Below, one piece after another: positions 10,080-19,735 of a DNA stretch of 64,000 nt. A program made the position numbers and the translations under genes. The notes under the pieces are model-generated. The model was not told the DNA's origin. It was given only the letters and a program-made list of their open reading frames with translations, and did not search any database. This DNA is from Flavobacteriales bacterium (lineage in GTDB: Bacteria; Bacteroidota; Bacteroidia; Flavobacteriales_D; Crocinitomicaceae), in the NCBI GenBank assembly GCA_947460825.1, contig CANHHA010000006.1, positions 21,110 through 85,109 on the forward strand. Direction: 5' to 3'. Every line of letters begins with the position of its first letter. The stretch's first letter is position 1.

Positions 10080-11594
10080 ATGCGGATCATAATTTTTGCT
10101 TTTTTATTCATTTGCCTTCCTATTCAGGGACAAATTGAAGCCATTTACTGCCCGGAAATTAATGCTCAATTAAAGCCGTTGGGCGCATTTCCATTTGGTG
10201 TTGCATCGGGAGACCCAAGCGAAAAGGGGGCGGTACTTTGGACCGCACTTAACCCATTCAAACTTCAAGTGTTTCGCGCAGTGAGATGCCAGGTAAGCGA
10301 ACAAGCAGATTTCAAAGAAATTACCAGAACGTATCAATACGAAGTAGAAATAGCGCGTGGCTTAACGGTAAAAATCAATGCCTCGAATCTATCCCAGGAC
10401 AAGGCTTATTTTTATCGATTCATATACGGGGAAGACACCTCTTTAATTGGGAGAACAAAAACCATTGGAACAAATCCACAGAACCTTAGATTTGCTGTAG
10501 TATCTTGTAGTAATTATGAATGGGGCTATTTCAACGCATATGAATCCTTATCCAACATACCCGATCTAGACTTTGTAGTGCACCTTGGTGACTATATCTA
10601 TGAATATGGTCCTGGTGTTTACGGTGATCAATCCTTAAATCGCGGGCACTTGCCTGCCAAGGAGTTATTAACGATTCAAGATTACCGTTCTCGGTATGCA
10701 CAATATCGGCTTGATAAACAACTCCAGTATATTCATCAAAAGGCCCCATTCATTTCGGTTTGGGACGATCATGAAATTGCAAATGACGCCTATGCGGATG
10801 GTGCACAAAATCATCAGGAGCAGGAAGGAGCATGGAATGTTCGAAAAAAAGCAGCGCAACAAGCATATTTTGAATGGTTACCCATCACAGACAATACACA
10901 ATATCAAGTCAATAGGTCCTTTGCGTTCGGATCGCTCGCAAACTTATATATGCTAGATGAGCGCATGTCTGGAAGAACAAAACAACCTTCTGAAGAAAAT
11001 GCAAGCCTCGAAAGCAATACAATGCTTGGTAAAAATCAATATGATTGGTTAGTAAATGAAATGGATCAATCGAATGCGGCATGGAATATCTTAGGTAATC
11101 AAGTACTCTTTTCTAGTATTACAATTCCACCAGATATAGCCGGCATAAAAAAAAGCATGGATACCTGGCAAGGATATTTAAAAGAACGAAATCAATTATT
11201 CGATGAATTTCATAAAATCAGCCTTACTAAATATCAAGCAAACAACCTCATTGTACTTACGGGTGACATTCATTGTTCTTTAGCCTTAACACTTGAGCAT
11301 AAAAATAAGCCACTCGGGGTTGAATGGGTAGCCCCTAGTGTAACATCCGCAAATTATAATGAGCGATATTCGTCATGCAAGACAAAATCAGTTGAACGCA
11401 AACTAAGAAATAAGGCCCTTAATCCCGCATTGGACTTTGTAAATCTGAGGCATCATGGTTTTGTTCTCGTAGAACTGACCCCTTCCCATGCAAAATCAAC
11501 ATGGTTTAAAGTAAAGGTTACTAAACCAGGGAAAACAAAATCTAAAAAGATTCATACCGAATCAATTCAGAAAATAATCACCCTAAACGGATAG
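10080..11594 (+). CDS. PhoD-like alkaline phosphatase/phosphodiesterase
   Basis: A 504-residue exported metallophosphoesterase of the PhoD family. After signal peptide MRIIIFAFLFICLPIQGQ come FPFGVASGDPSEKGAVLWT (the PhoD N-terminal domain) and then the metal-site motifs: SCSNYEWGYFNAY, HLGDYIYEYG, VWDDHEIANDAY and VLTGDIHCSLAL. PhoD enzymes release phosphate from phosphoesters outside the cytoplasm using Fe/Ca or similar metals. No T9SS tail is present, so it is probably periplasmic. A second phosphatase of another family lies at 26786. Confidence 0.88.
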   Translation: MRIIIFAFLFICLPIQGQIEAIYCPEINAQLKPLGAFPFGVASGDPSEKGAVLWTALNPFKLQVFRAVRCQVSEQADFKEITRTYQYEVEIARGLTVKINASNLSQDKAYFYRFIYGEDTSLIGRTKTIGTNPQNLRFAVVSCSNYEWGYFNAYESLSNIPDLDFVVHLGDYIYEYGPGVYGDQSLNRGHLPAKELLTIQDYRSRYAQYRLDKQLQYIHQKAPFISVWDDHEIANDAYADGAQNHQEQEGAWNVRKKAAQQAYFEWLPITDNTQYQVNRSFAFGSLANLYMLDERMSGRTKQPSEENASLESNTMLGKNQYDWLVNEMDQSNAAWNILGNQVLFSSITIPPDIAGIKKSMDTWQGYLKERNQLFDEFHKISLTKYQANNLIVLTGDIHCSLALTLEHKNKPLGVEWVAPSVTSANYNERYSSCKTKSVERKLRNKALNPALDFVNLRHHGFVLVELTPSHAKSTWFKVKVTKPGKTKSKKIHTESIQKIITLNG

Positions 11595-11605
11595 AAAACC
11601 ATCCA

Positions 11606-11668
11606 AACTACGTATAACTACGTAGCGGCTTCCCAATAACTACATAGATTCTTATCGGTATCTACGTG
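11606..11668. promoter_or_regulatory. Phased direct repeats upstream of the subtilase gene
   Basis: AACTACGTA occurs at 11606-11614 and 11616-11624, AACTACATA at 11638-11646, and the related ATCTACGTG at 11660-11668. The last three start 22 bases apart, about two helical turns. This looks like a tandem array of binding sites for a transcription factor acting on the gene at 11759. The cognate regulator is not identifiable. Confidence 0.45.
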
Positions 11669-11758
11669 TATTTTACATGTGCCGGAAGAAAAACTGTATC
11701 TATCAGACTTTGTATATACTCACCTTTGGTTTAACAAACAACGCTAATACCAAAGTTT

Positions 11759-13879
11759 ATGAAAACAATAACACTACTTTTCGCTTTAATCTTAGGAGGT
11801 TTAATCAGCTATACGTTCGGACAACGATCGAAGGTATGGGCTCAAATTAATGATCTATCAGCAATCCCTGTTATGAATGCAGATGGAGTTTTAAGTTCGA
11901 GTAATGCCGCGTTTAATGCCTCCATAAGCTCCCATTCCATTACCTCAGTAACACAAGCATTACCCGCTTCAAAACAAGAAAAACTTCAACGCGTTTTTGA
12001 AATTGAATGCGAATGTACAGAGGAGGTGCTCTTGAATGCCTTAACGTCAATTCCGTTCATTACAGGAATCGAACAAGCGCCAAACTATCAGGTACTTTAC
12101 ACTCCAAATGACTATAATCTTGGGGTCGCTAATAATTATGCGTTGGATTTAATCAATGCTCAAGGAGCTTGGGACCTTACTCAAGGTAATGCAAGTTTTA
12201 TAATTGGCATTAGTGATCAAAACGTAAACCCGGCGCACGAGGAATTGACAGGAAAGATTGTATCATATAACGCAGCTAACACCGCAACACCTACCCATGG
12301 AAACGCCGTTTGCGCCATTGCTGCGGGAAACACAAACAATAATCTAGGGTTAAGTTCCATCGGGTTTAATTCTTCTATTGCTTTTTATCAAATGAATTAC
12401 AACGAATTGCTCGCAGCTACTTACAGCGGGATTAGAGTACTAAACTTAAGTTGGACCTCTGGATGCTTTTTTAATCAATACGAGCAGGATGTGGTAACCG
12501 AAGTTTATAATAACGGAACCTTCATCATTGCAGCAGCCGGAAATGGTAATACCTGCAGCTCAGCAGATGCGTTAGTATATCCTGCTGCCTATGCGCATGT
12601 ATTTGCCGTAACCAGTATTGGTGATTTAGACAATCATGAACAAGTGAGTGGAGACCCGCTTACTACTCACCAGCACAACCAAATGGTAGACCTATCGGCA
12701 CCGGGTTACAACGTAGCAATTGTTCCGTCGAATGGCTGGTATTTAAACAGTTCTGGTACCTCCTACGCTGCACCATTCGTCACAGGTACTGTTGCCTTAA
12801 TGCTTGCGATAAATCCATGCTTAGGAAATCTAGACATCGAATTCATCCTTAAGAATTCAGCAATTAATATTGATGCGTTAAATCCTCTGTATGCCGGTAA
12901 AATTGGCAGTGGTCGACTCAATGCAGCGGCAGCGGTACTGATGGCTCAAAACCATACGCATGAAGCCATTTTTAATGTCTCTATTCAAGGATCATGTTTG
13001 AGTACTAGCTCAACCGTGAGCGTAAACCCATCAAACGTTACTGGCAATGTATCGGCAACGTGGTCCAATGGACTGGTTGGGCTTCAACAAACAGGTATTG
13101 AAACTGGAATCTACACGATAACCTTGATTGATGCCATCGGATGTAGTTCAGATACTACCTTTACAGTGAATACGCCGGTTGCAGTTCAAGTGAATGGGGT
13201 CGTGACTCAAATTCAGTGTTTCGGACAAGCAAATGGTTCAATCGATGTGAGTGTTCTTCAAGGAAACCCTGCATTTACTTATGCATGGGATAACGGAGCA
13301 ACGACTCAAGATATCAATAATTTGGGGGCTGGTACCTATCGATTAACTGTAGTTGATGCAAATGGATGCGTTTCGCAAAGCAGCTATACCCTTGCTCAGC
13401 CTACTGAGATTACGTTAAATGCCATAGCAACTGATGAAATACAAGGCAACGACGGAATGATTGAATTAACGGTTGACGGTGGTGTTCCATCTTATACTAT
13501 CCTATGGTCTAATGGCGTAAATACTGAAGACCAAACGAATCTTACCGCAGGAACCTATGAAGTAACGGTGGTTGATGGAAACGGATGTATGAACAGTTTA
13601 GAGGTCATTGTATTGAATAATCAAACAAATAGTGTAACAGAAGTGTCTGCAAATAACATGACTGTATTTCCAAATCCGAGCATGGGAAATGCAACGGTTC
13701 GATGGGAAGAAGCAATGGTTGAATTGACGGTAATTGATAATAACGGTCGAATTGTTTACCAAAAAGATATACATGGACTTAATTCAATGGAATTGAACAG
13801 CTTGAATTCAGGAACGTATCTGGTTAATTTATACAGTAATGAAGGAATTGCAGACACACAACGCATCGTTGTACTGTAA
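11759..13879 (+). CDS. Secreted subtilisin-like (S8) protease with SprB-type repeats and type A T9SS tail
   Basis: A 706-residue exported serine protease. The signal peptide covers about residues 1-21 and an inhibitor-like propeptide follows. The catalytic triad reads D153 (IIGISDQNVN), H180 (TPTHGNAVCA) and S335 (SSGTSYAAPFVTG), with oxyanion Asn262 in AAAGNGN. From about residue 405 there are three Ig-like repeats of SprB type (e.g. CFGQANGSIDVSV, then YAWDNGATTQDI and AGTYRLTVVDANGC). The last ~75 residues are a type A sorting domain (VFPNPSMGNATV, ending GTYLVNLYSNEG). It is probably surface-anchored or released for protein degradation. Phased repeats and a 7-bp hairpin (CTTTGGT/ACCAAAG, 11724-11755) lie in its upstream region. 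Confidence 0.9.
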   Translation: MKTITLLFALILGGLISYTFGQRSKVWAQINDLSAIPVMNADGVLSSSNAAFNASISSHSITSVTQALPASKQEKLQRVFEIECECTEEVLLNALTSIPFITGIEQAPNYQVLYTPNDYNLGVANNYALDLINAQGAWDLTQGNASFIIGISDQNVNPAHEELTGKIVSYNAANTATPTHGNAVCAIAAGNTNNNLGLSSIGFNSSIAFYQMNYNELLAATYSGIRVLNLSWTSGCFFNQYEQDVVTEVYNNGTFIIAAAGNGNTCSSADALVYPAAYAHVFAVTSIGDLDNHEQVSGDPLTTHQHNQMVDLSAPGYNVAIVPSNGWYLNSSGTSYAAPFVTGTVALMLAINPCLGNLDIEFILKNSAINIDALNPLYAGKIGSGRLNAAAAVLMAQNHTHEAIFNVSIQGSCLSTSSTVSVNPSNVTGNVSATWSNGLVGLQQTGIETGIYTITLIDAIGCSSDTTFTVNTPVAVQVNGVVTQIQCFGQANGSIDVSVLQGNPAFTYAWDNGATTQDINNLGAGTYRLTVVDANGCVSQSSYTLAQPTEITLNAIATDEIQGNDGMIELTVDGGVPSYTILWSNGVNTEDQTNLTAGTYEVTVVDGNGCMNSLEVIVLNNQTNSVTEVSANNMTVFPNPSMGNATVRWEEAMVELTVIDNNGRIVYQKDIHGLNSMELNSLNSGTYLVNLYSNEGIADTQRIVVL

Positions 13880-13897
13880 TAGTTAGGTTTAGGGTTG

Positions 13898-13929
13898 GAA
13901 AAAGGGATGGCAACGGCTATCCCTTTTTC
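13898..13929. terminator. Bidirectional Rho-independent terminator
   Basis: GAAAAAGGGAT and ATCCCTTTTTC form a perfect 11-bp stem around a 10-base loop, with T-runs on both strands. It serves the protease gene from the left. From the right its outer arm overlaps the last codons (KKKG-stop) of the convergent acetyltransferase gene. Confidence 0.85.
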
Positions 13930-14348
13930 TTTATCATTAAAAAATGTTGAATTTCGCCAAAGAGTAAATGAGACGGTTCGACACAAACGTAGCCCAGTTT
14001 CTCGTAAAATCCCAGGGCATTTTCTCGTGCATGCAGGATGATTTCAATCGCCCCTGAATCCCAAGCCTCTGCTTCCATGTGTCGCATTAAGCTTGCCCCT
14101 ATTCCCTTGGATTGACCGCTGGGTTCAACCGCCATAAATCTGATTTGCCGTGTCGTTGGTTGGATAAAGTCTAAGCGACCAACGCCAACAATTTCATTGG
14201 CTTCAAAGGCCGCAAAATGCATATGATCAAATTCAAAATCATCTCGTTCTGATCCAATGGGTTGATTCCAGGGCTGTCTAAGTACTCGATATCGAAGCGC
14301 GTAATAACAAGCCCAATCCGCTGCTGATTTCGGCTCCCTTATTTCCAT
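13917..14348 (-). CDS. GNAT-family N-acetyltransferase
   Basis: A 143-residue acetyl-CoA-dependent acetyltransferase. Motif A is QIRFMAVEPSGQSKGIGASLMRHM (the Q/RxxGxG/A-type CoA pyrophosphate loop is QSKGIG), followed by the C-terminal strand ALGFYEKLGYVCV typical of GNAT proteins. It overlaps the 3' end of the upstream CoA-transferase gene by 10 bases, so the two are translationally coupled. The substrate cannot be predicted. Confidence 0.85.
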   Translation of the reverse strand: MEIREPKSAADWACYYALRYRVLRQPWNQPIGSERDDFEFDHMHFAAFEANEIVGVGRLDFIQPTTRQIRFMAVEPSGQSKGIGASLMRHMEAEAWDSGAIEIILHARENALGFYEKLGYVCVEPSHLLFGEIQHFLMIKKKG

Positions 14349-15391
14349 TTAAAAGCAAGTTGTGACATCCGTTGGGTGTGTGTGGTTCCCTGTAGCTCTT
14401 GACGAATCAAATCCGTTGCGTTCGGAGTGCTGAATACCTCATCTAGGGATTTAATGATCCCAACGGGGATATGATGTTCATGACATAAAGCCTCCAAGGT
14501 TTCCGCTTCAATTCGTGAAACAAAGGGCGCTAATTCACTGAATAAATCACTCCTGTTCCTAACACGTTCTTCATTGGATATATACCGAGAATTATCTGCA
14601 AGTTCAGCACAATTAAGAACGGCGCAAAGCGCCTTAAATTGACGATTAGAGCCAATAGCAAACGTGAGCAATTTGTCATCTTTTGTAGAGAAGACTTCTC
14701 CGTAGGGGGCGATGTTTGGATGTAAACTTCCTATTCGCTTTGGAATTAACCCATTCATTAAATAGGCGGAAGCTTGATTTACTAAACTAGCCACTGCTGC
14801 GTTGTACAATGAAACACTAACCCAAGACCCTTTTCCCGATTTTTGAAGGTTCATTAAGGCGAGTAAAAGGCCTTCTTTTAAATGGTGCGCTGCCAACACG
14901 TCAATGAGTGCGACTGGCATTTTCAATGGCGGATGATTCGCCTCGCCATTCATCGACATAAAACCTGTTTCTGCCTGAAGAATTAAATCATAAGCAATGT
15001 GATCGGAATCATCTCCAAAACCAGAAATCGATCCAATAATTAGCCTTGGATTTATGGCAAGCAGGGCCTCTTTTGACAAATTAAACTTCGTGTAATCGCT
15101 GGGTTTGAAATTCATGATTAATACGTCCACGCGTTTGAGCTCATTCATCAACCAATCAAAATCTGCAGTTTGACTTAGATCTTTACATAGGTAATCCTTA
15201 CCATAGTTGATGCTTGAAAAGTAACTAGTTACCTCTTGAGATTCACCAGGAATGCGCCACGTTCTGGTCACGTCTCCGTGTTCAGGATGTTCAATCTTGG
15301 TAACCTTAGCGCCCAGTTCGGCAAAGAACGTAGCGACGGATGGTCCGGCTAATACCGTAGAAAGGTCAAAAACAACGAGCTCCTCAAACAT
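14339..15391 (-). CDS. CaiB/BaiF family (class III) CoA-transferase
   Basis: A 350-residue enzyme that moves CoA between carboxylic acids. The N-terminal family signature is LSTVLAGPSVATFFAELGAKVTKIE (positions 10-34), followed by HGDVTRTW. The aspartate aligned with the catalytic residue of formyl-CoA transferase is D164 in PVALIDVLAAHH. It is slightly shorter than the usual 380-430 residues. The acid substrates are unknown; paralogues include racemases and transferases of many acids. Coupled to the GNAT gene by a 10-base overlap. Confidence 0.82.
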   Translation of the reverse strand: MFEELVVFDLSTVLAGPSVATFFAELGAKVTKIEHPEHGDVTRTWRIPGESQEVTSYFSSINYGKDYLCKDLSQTADFDWLMNELKRVDVLIMNFKPSDYTKFNLSKEALLAINPRLIIGSISGFGDDSDHIAYDLILQAETGFMSMNGEANHPPLKMPVALIDVLAAHHLKEGLLLALMNLQKSGKGSWVSVSLYNAAVASLVNQASAYLMNGLIPKRIGSLHPNIAPYGEVFSTKDDKLLTFAIGSNRQFKALCAVLNCAELADNSRYISNEERVRNRSDLFSELAPFVSRIEAETLEALCHEHHIPVGIIKSLDEVFSTPNATDLIRQELQGTTHTQRMSQLAFKWK

Positions 15392-15471
15392 GAATCAAAA
15401 TTACATTAAAATTCTATGTGAAAAATGCATGAATTCGCAGAAATATGGGCGGGGAATTAGGGATAAATGAG

Positions 15472-15479
15472 TAAATTTG
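15472..15479 (+). promoter_or_regulatory. Candidate -7 element of aconitase promoter
   Basis: TAAATTTG followed by GC lies 19 bases before the aconitase ATG and matches TAnnTTTG. No TTG is present at the expected upstream distance, so the promoter is only half supported. Confidence 0.4.
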
Positions 15480-15498
15480 CGCTAATAAAAATTTTACT

Positions 15499-17763
15499 AT
15501 GGTTTTTGATATTGACATGATTAAACGGGTATATTCAAAATATCCTGAGCGTATTAATTCGGCTAGAAAAATACTCAATAAACCGTTAACCCTAACGGAA
15601 AAAATATTGTATGCGCACTTGTGGGATGGAAATCCTTCGGAAGCGTTTAAACGAGGTGCTTCCTATGTGGATTTTGCTCCAGACCGCGTAGCGATGCAAG
15701 ATGCCACAGCACAAATGGCCTTATTGCAATTCATGCAAGCAGGCAAAAAACAAGTTGCCGTGCCTTCAACAGTGCATGCAGATCACTTAATTCAGGCGCG
15801 AGTTGGTGCGAGTAAAGATTTACAAGACTCATTGAATCAAAACAATGAGGTATTTAACTTTTTGTCTTCTATTTCGAATAAATACGGAATAGGTTTTTGG
15901 AAACCAGGCGCTGGAATTATTCATCAGGTCGTATTGGAAAATTACGCATTTCCAGGCGGTATGATGATTGGTACCGATTCACATACGGTAAATGCCGGTG
16001 GATTAGGAATGGTGGCCATTGGTGTTGGGGGTGCTGATGCCGTTGACGTCATGGCAGGAATGGCCTGGGAATTGAAATTTCCGAAATTAATTGGCATTAA
16101 ACTAACAGGACAATTAAACGGTTGGACTTCCGCCAAGGATGTTATATTGAAAGTAGCTGATATTCTTACTGTGAAAGGTGGAACTGGATGCATCGTTGAG
16201 TATTTTGGGGAAGGAGCTCAATCACTCTCTTGCACCGGTAAAGGAACCATTTGTAATATGGGCGCTGAAATTGGCGCTACCACTTCTACTTTTGGGTACG
16301 ATGATTCCATGCGCCGTTATTTAATTGCAACCGGTCGTCAAGACGTTGTAGACGCTGCCGATGTAATTGCTGAACATCTAACGGGAGATGCGGAAGTTTA
16401 TGAAAACCCTAAAGCATATTTCGATCAACTCATTGAAATCAACCTTTCTGAGTTAGAACCTCACATCAACGGCCCGTTCACTCCAGATCGAGGAACACCT
16501 GTGTCTAAAATGCGAGCCGAAGCAGAAAAGAATGGGTGGCCGATGGACGTAGAATGGGGATTGATTGGATCTTGCACGAATTCTTCGTACGAAGATTTAG
16601 CACGCGCAGCTTCCATCGTTAAGCAAGCTGTTGCGCACGGAATTACTCCCAAGGCAGAATTCGGAATTAATCCAGGTTCAGAACAAGTTCGATTCACCGC
16701 TGAACGCGATGGCATCCTCGCTGATTTCGAGAAAATGGGAACTAAAGTATTTACCAATGCGTGTGGTCCTTGTATCGGTCAATGGGATCGAGCAGGTGCT
16801 GAAAAACAAGAAAAAAATACCATTGTGCATTCGTTCAATCGAAACTTCTCAAAGCGTGCCGATGGAAATCCAAACACCCATGCATTCGTTACCAGTCCTG
16901 AAATGGTTGCCGCTTTAGCCATTGCGGGAGATTTAGGATTTAATCCGTTAAACGATACCTTAATCAGTGCGGATGGTAAGCCCTTTAAGTTGACGCCTCC
17001 TGTTGGCGATGAATTACCCACGAAAGGCTTTGCCGTTGAAGATAATGGATATCAAGCGCCTGCAGCAGATGGGAGCCAGATAGAAATTGTTGTAGCTCCG
17101 GACTCTCAACGCCTTCAATTGTTAGCGAACTTTCCTATTTGGGATGGTAAGAACATTATGGGAGCAAAGCTTCTTATTAAAGCAAAAGGAAAGTGTACAA
17201 CCGACCATATTTCCATGGCTGGACCGTGGTTAAAATATCGTGGGCACTTAGACAACATTTCAAATAACCTTCTAATAGGTGCTGAAAACGCATTTAATGG
17301 GAAGGCCAATGAGGTAAAAAATCAACTCACCAATAGCTATGGAGAGGTACCGGCAGTTCAACGCGCATACAAAGCCGCAGGAGTTGCATCCATTGTTGTA
17401 GGAGACCACAATTACGGGGAAGGAAGTTCAAGAGAGCACGCTGCGATGGAACCAAGACACTTGGGTGTTTCCGCGGTCATTGTAAAATCTTTTGCACGGA
17501 TTCACGAAACGAATTTGAAAAAACAAGGAATGTTGGCCTTAACCTTTTCCAATGAGGCTGATTATGCATTGATTCAGGAAAATGATGAATTTGATTTTAT
17601 TGATCTTGCATCGTTTGCACCGGAAAAACCATTAACCATGCGAATTCGTCATGAGAATGGAACACATCATGATATAATCTTGAATCACACCTACAATCAA
17701 TCGCAAATCGAGTGGTTTAAAGCAGGGTCTGCATTGAACTTGATTAAACTTATGGAGAATTAA
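15499..17763 (+). CDS. acn: Aconitate hydratase, mitochondrial type
   Basis: Interconverts citrate and isocitrate in the TCA cycle. At 754 residues it fits the mitochondrial-type aconitases rather than the ~890-residue AcnA or ~860-residue AcnB forms. The 4Fe-4S ligands are C359 ([10 protein letters not shown]) and C422 and C425 (ACGPCIGQW). The substrate-site segments [25 protein letters not shown] and [17 protein letters not shown] are intact. It is monocistronic, with a strong terminator at 17782. Confidence 0.95.
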   Translation: MVFDIDMIKRVYSKYPERINSARKILNKPLTLTEKILYAHLWDGNPSEAFKRGASYVDFAPDRVAMQDATAQMALLQFMQAGKKQVAVPSTVHADHLIQARVGASKDLQDSLNQNNEVFNFLSSISNKYGIGFWKPGAGIIHQVVLENYAFPGGMMIGTDSHTVNAGGLGMVAIGVGGADAVDVMAGMAWELKFPKLIGIKLTGQLNGWTSAKDVILKVADILTVKGGTGCIVEYFGEGAQSLSCTGKGTICNMGAEIGATTSTFGYDDSMRRYLIATGRQDVVDAADVIAEHLTGDAEVYENPKAYFDQLIEINLSELEPHINGPFTPDRGTPVSKMRAEAEKNGWPMDVEWGLIGSCTNSSYEDLARAASIVKQAVAHGITPKAEFGINPGSEQVRFTAERDGILADFEKMGTKVFTNACGPCIGQWDRAGAEKQEKNTIVHSFNRNFSKRADGNPNTHAFVTSPEMVAALAIAGDLGFNPLNDTLISADGKPFKLTPPVGDELPTKGFAVEDNGYQAPAADGSQIEIVVAPDSQRLQLLANFPIWDGKNIMGAKLLIKAKGKCTTDHISMAGPWLKYRGHLDNISNNLLIGAENAFNGKANEVKNQLTNSYGEVPAVQRAYKAAGVASIVVGDHNYGEGSSREHAAMEPRHLGVSAVIVKSFARIHETNLKKQGMLALTFSNEADYALIQENDEFDFIDLASFAPEKPLTMRIRHENGTHHDIILNHTYNQSQIEWFKAGSALNLIKLMEN

Positions 17764-17781
17764 TTCGAAATTAATAGCACG

Positions 17782-17810
17782 AAAAAAGGGAGGCTTGCCT
17801 CCCTTTTTTT
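17782..17810. terminator. Bidirectional Rho-independent terminator
   Basis: AAAAAAGGGAGG pairs perfectly with CCTCCCTTTTTT around a CTTG loop. The A/T flanks give a U-tract in either direction, so it ends both acn and the convergent outer-membrane gene (stop at 17828). Confidence 0.92.
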
Positions 17811-17827
17811 GTATCGATCGTATTTAC

Positions 17828-18466
17828 TTAGAACTTTACTGAAAGTCCCGCCTGAAGTAAGCCTCCACCAAAAGCACCCAACTCTATATGAGCACCAATG
17901 TTTTGGGTAAAATATACTTTTGCGCCGATTGCAATTCTTAAGGTCACAGGAATTAATGCTTTCGCATTCGCATCCTGATAATTTGGGTGACTTGGATTGG
18001 TTTCCCAGGTTCTATTCACACTCTTATATCCTCCCGCAAAGGCTGAATACATATCCACTTTTTCGGATTGCACAAAATGATAATTCAAACGCAACATAGC
18101 GCGTAGTTTCTTGGCTTTATATTGTGCTTCATACGTGGTAAGTCCACCAAGTCCACTGCCATCAGGTGCGTACACTTGATCTTCAAACTTAAACGCAAAT
18201 CCAGAAACTTCATAGTTTACATCGGCACCAATACCAACCTTATCACTCATCATGTATTCAAACCTCCCGCCGTAGGAAAGCATACCTCCAACTGCTCTAT
18301 ACTCTTGAACATTCTGCTCAACTCCATCATATTGATTATACAACAAAGAGTTAGCCCAATTAGGAACACCTACATACGGGTCTATCGAGAACGAACCTTG
18401 CATCATTTGAGCATGCGCGCACATTCCACTGATGATTGTAAAAACTAAAACATAGATTTTTTTCAT
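17828..18466 (-). CDS. Outer-membrane beta-barrel protein
   Basis: A 212-residue protein with signal peptide MKKIYVLVFTIISGMCAHAQ, then alternating amphipathic strands ending in an aromatic strand (GGGLLQAGLSVKF). This C-terminal phenylalanine ending and the GGRFEYMMSDKVGIGADVNYE pattern fit the small OmpA/OmpW-like barrels common in this phylum. Function is unknown. It lies 27 bases downstream of aroA and may be read from the same transcript or from its own promoter. Confidence 0.75.
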   Translation of the reverse strand: MKKIYVLVFTIISGMCAHAQMMQGSFSIDPYVGVPNWANSLLYNQYDGVEQNVQEYRAVGGMLSYGGRFEYMMSDKVGIGADVNYEVSGFAFKFEDQVYAPDGSGLGGLTTYEAQYKAKKLRAMLRLNYHFVQSEKVDMYSAFAGGYKSVNRTWETNPSHPNYQDANAKALIPVTLRIAIGAKVYFTQNIGAHIELGAFGGGLLQAGLSVKF

Positions 18467-18493
18467 AATTAATTATTTTAAAGAATATACTTA

Positions 18494-19735
18494 TTATTTC
18501 AATAAAAGTTTCAGTTGAGGGAACGATTTACTTAGAGAAGTGAGTTCAGAAATTGAAACTTGCATGCCCTCCATGGCAGCGATCACCAATGCGGCTAGCA
18601 CCATTCGATGATCATTAAACGTTTCAATGTCTACCTGTTTATGTCTAATTCCTCCGTTGATGAAAATTTTATTACCCGATAATTTATATTCGGTACCGAG
18701 TGCGTCGAGCATGGCAATAGATGATTGTAAACGATCTGATTCTTTTGTTTTTAGGCGTTCTGTACCGATGATTACTGATTTTCCTACTGCCGAAGCTGCC
18801 AATACACACAACAGTGGAAATAAATCCGGCGAATGGGTTACATCCACTGAAATCGCTGCGTTAGCGCCTCGCCTCGCGGAAATGGTATCCCCTTCAATTT
18901 GAATATCCGCCCCGTATGCTTTCAATACATCCAGAATTCGCTCATCAGCTTGCTTTGTATTGACCTGTAATCCACGCACAGTAATCGATCCTGTAATGGC
19001 ACCAACGCACAACAGGTTTGCTGCACCACTCCAATCTCCTTGAATCCTCATGGCGCTGCCTTGAATGGGGCTATGACCATGCATCGCGATACAGCGTTCA
19101 TCCCAACTCAGGTGAAGACCTCGGTTATTTAATTGCTCAAGAGTCATTTCGAAATACGGTAAACTCACGAGGTTTGATAAACAAAGTCTCCGATCTCCTT
19201 GAGCACAGGCTAATCGGATAAGGACGCCAGAAGCGATTTGAGAAGTAGTGGATGCATCGAGCTCGATTTCCTGATGTATCGGTCTTTTTTGTTCTAGAAT
19301 CAAGGGCCATTCCCCTACTCTAGAATGTTGAACTAGGCCAAGTTGAGATAATAACTCCTCATTAAAGTGAAGTGCCCGATTCAGTAGGGTACCTTCCGCA
19401 TGAATTCGAAGTTTACGAGCAAATAAAAATCCAATGGATACCACATTTCGGATTAAAAACCCTGATTCACCCACATGAAGCGAAAGTTCCTCTTGAATCC
19501 CTGCGGGAACTGGAGGAAAAATCTCCATATGATTGCCGTTTACCTTGACCTGGGCACCAAAGCGCAATATGCACTGAATGGCCGACTGCACATCATCCGG
19601 AAGGTCTTCAAAATTTCCTAATAACTGCGAAGGGGAATCTGCCAACAAAGAAAGTAGGAGTTCTCGTTGCATATGACTTTTGGAAACCGGCGCTTCCATA
19701 ACTGCGGGTAAATGGACCTTAGGAAGCTGAATCAC
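18494..19735 (-). CDS. aroA: 3-phosphoshikimate 1-carboxyvinyltransferase (EPSP synthase)
   Basis: The sixth shikimate-pathway step, joining PEP to shikimate 3-phosphate. The 413-residue sequence has the N-terminal phosphate-binding APVSKSHMQRELL, the central GDWSGAANLLCVGAI, KTKESDRLQ, and FNDHRMVLAALVIAA near the end. The N-terminal region is more divergent than in E. coli AroA. The start is GTG and it overlaps the preceding DAHP synthase gene by 17 bases, placing two shikimate enzymes in one coupled unit. Confidence 0.92.
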   Translation of the reverse strand: MIQLPKVHLPAVMEAPVSKSHMQRELLLSLLADSPSQLLGNFEDLPDDVQSAIQCILRFGAQVKVNGNHMEIFPPVPAGIQEELSLHVGESGFLIRNVVSIGFLFARKLRIHAEGTLLNRALHFNEELLSQLGLVQHSRVGEWPLILEQKRPIHQEIELDASTTSQIASGVLIRLACAQGDRRLCLSNLVSLPYFEMTLEQLNNRGLHLSWDERCIAMHGHSPIQGSAMRIQGDWSGAANLLCVGAITGSITVRGLQVNTKQADERILDVLKAYGADIQIEGDTISARRGANAAISVDVTHSPDLFPLLCVLAASAVGKSVIIGTERLKTKESDRLQSSIAMLDALGTEYKLSGNKIFINGGIRHKQVDIETFNDHRMVLAALVIAAMEGMQVSISELTSLSKSFPQLKLLLK

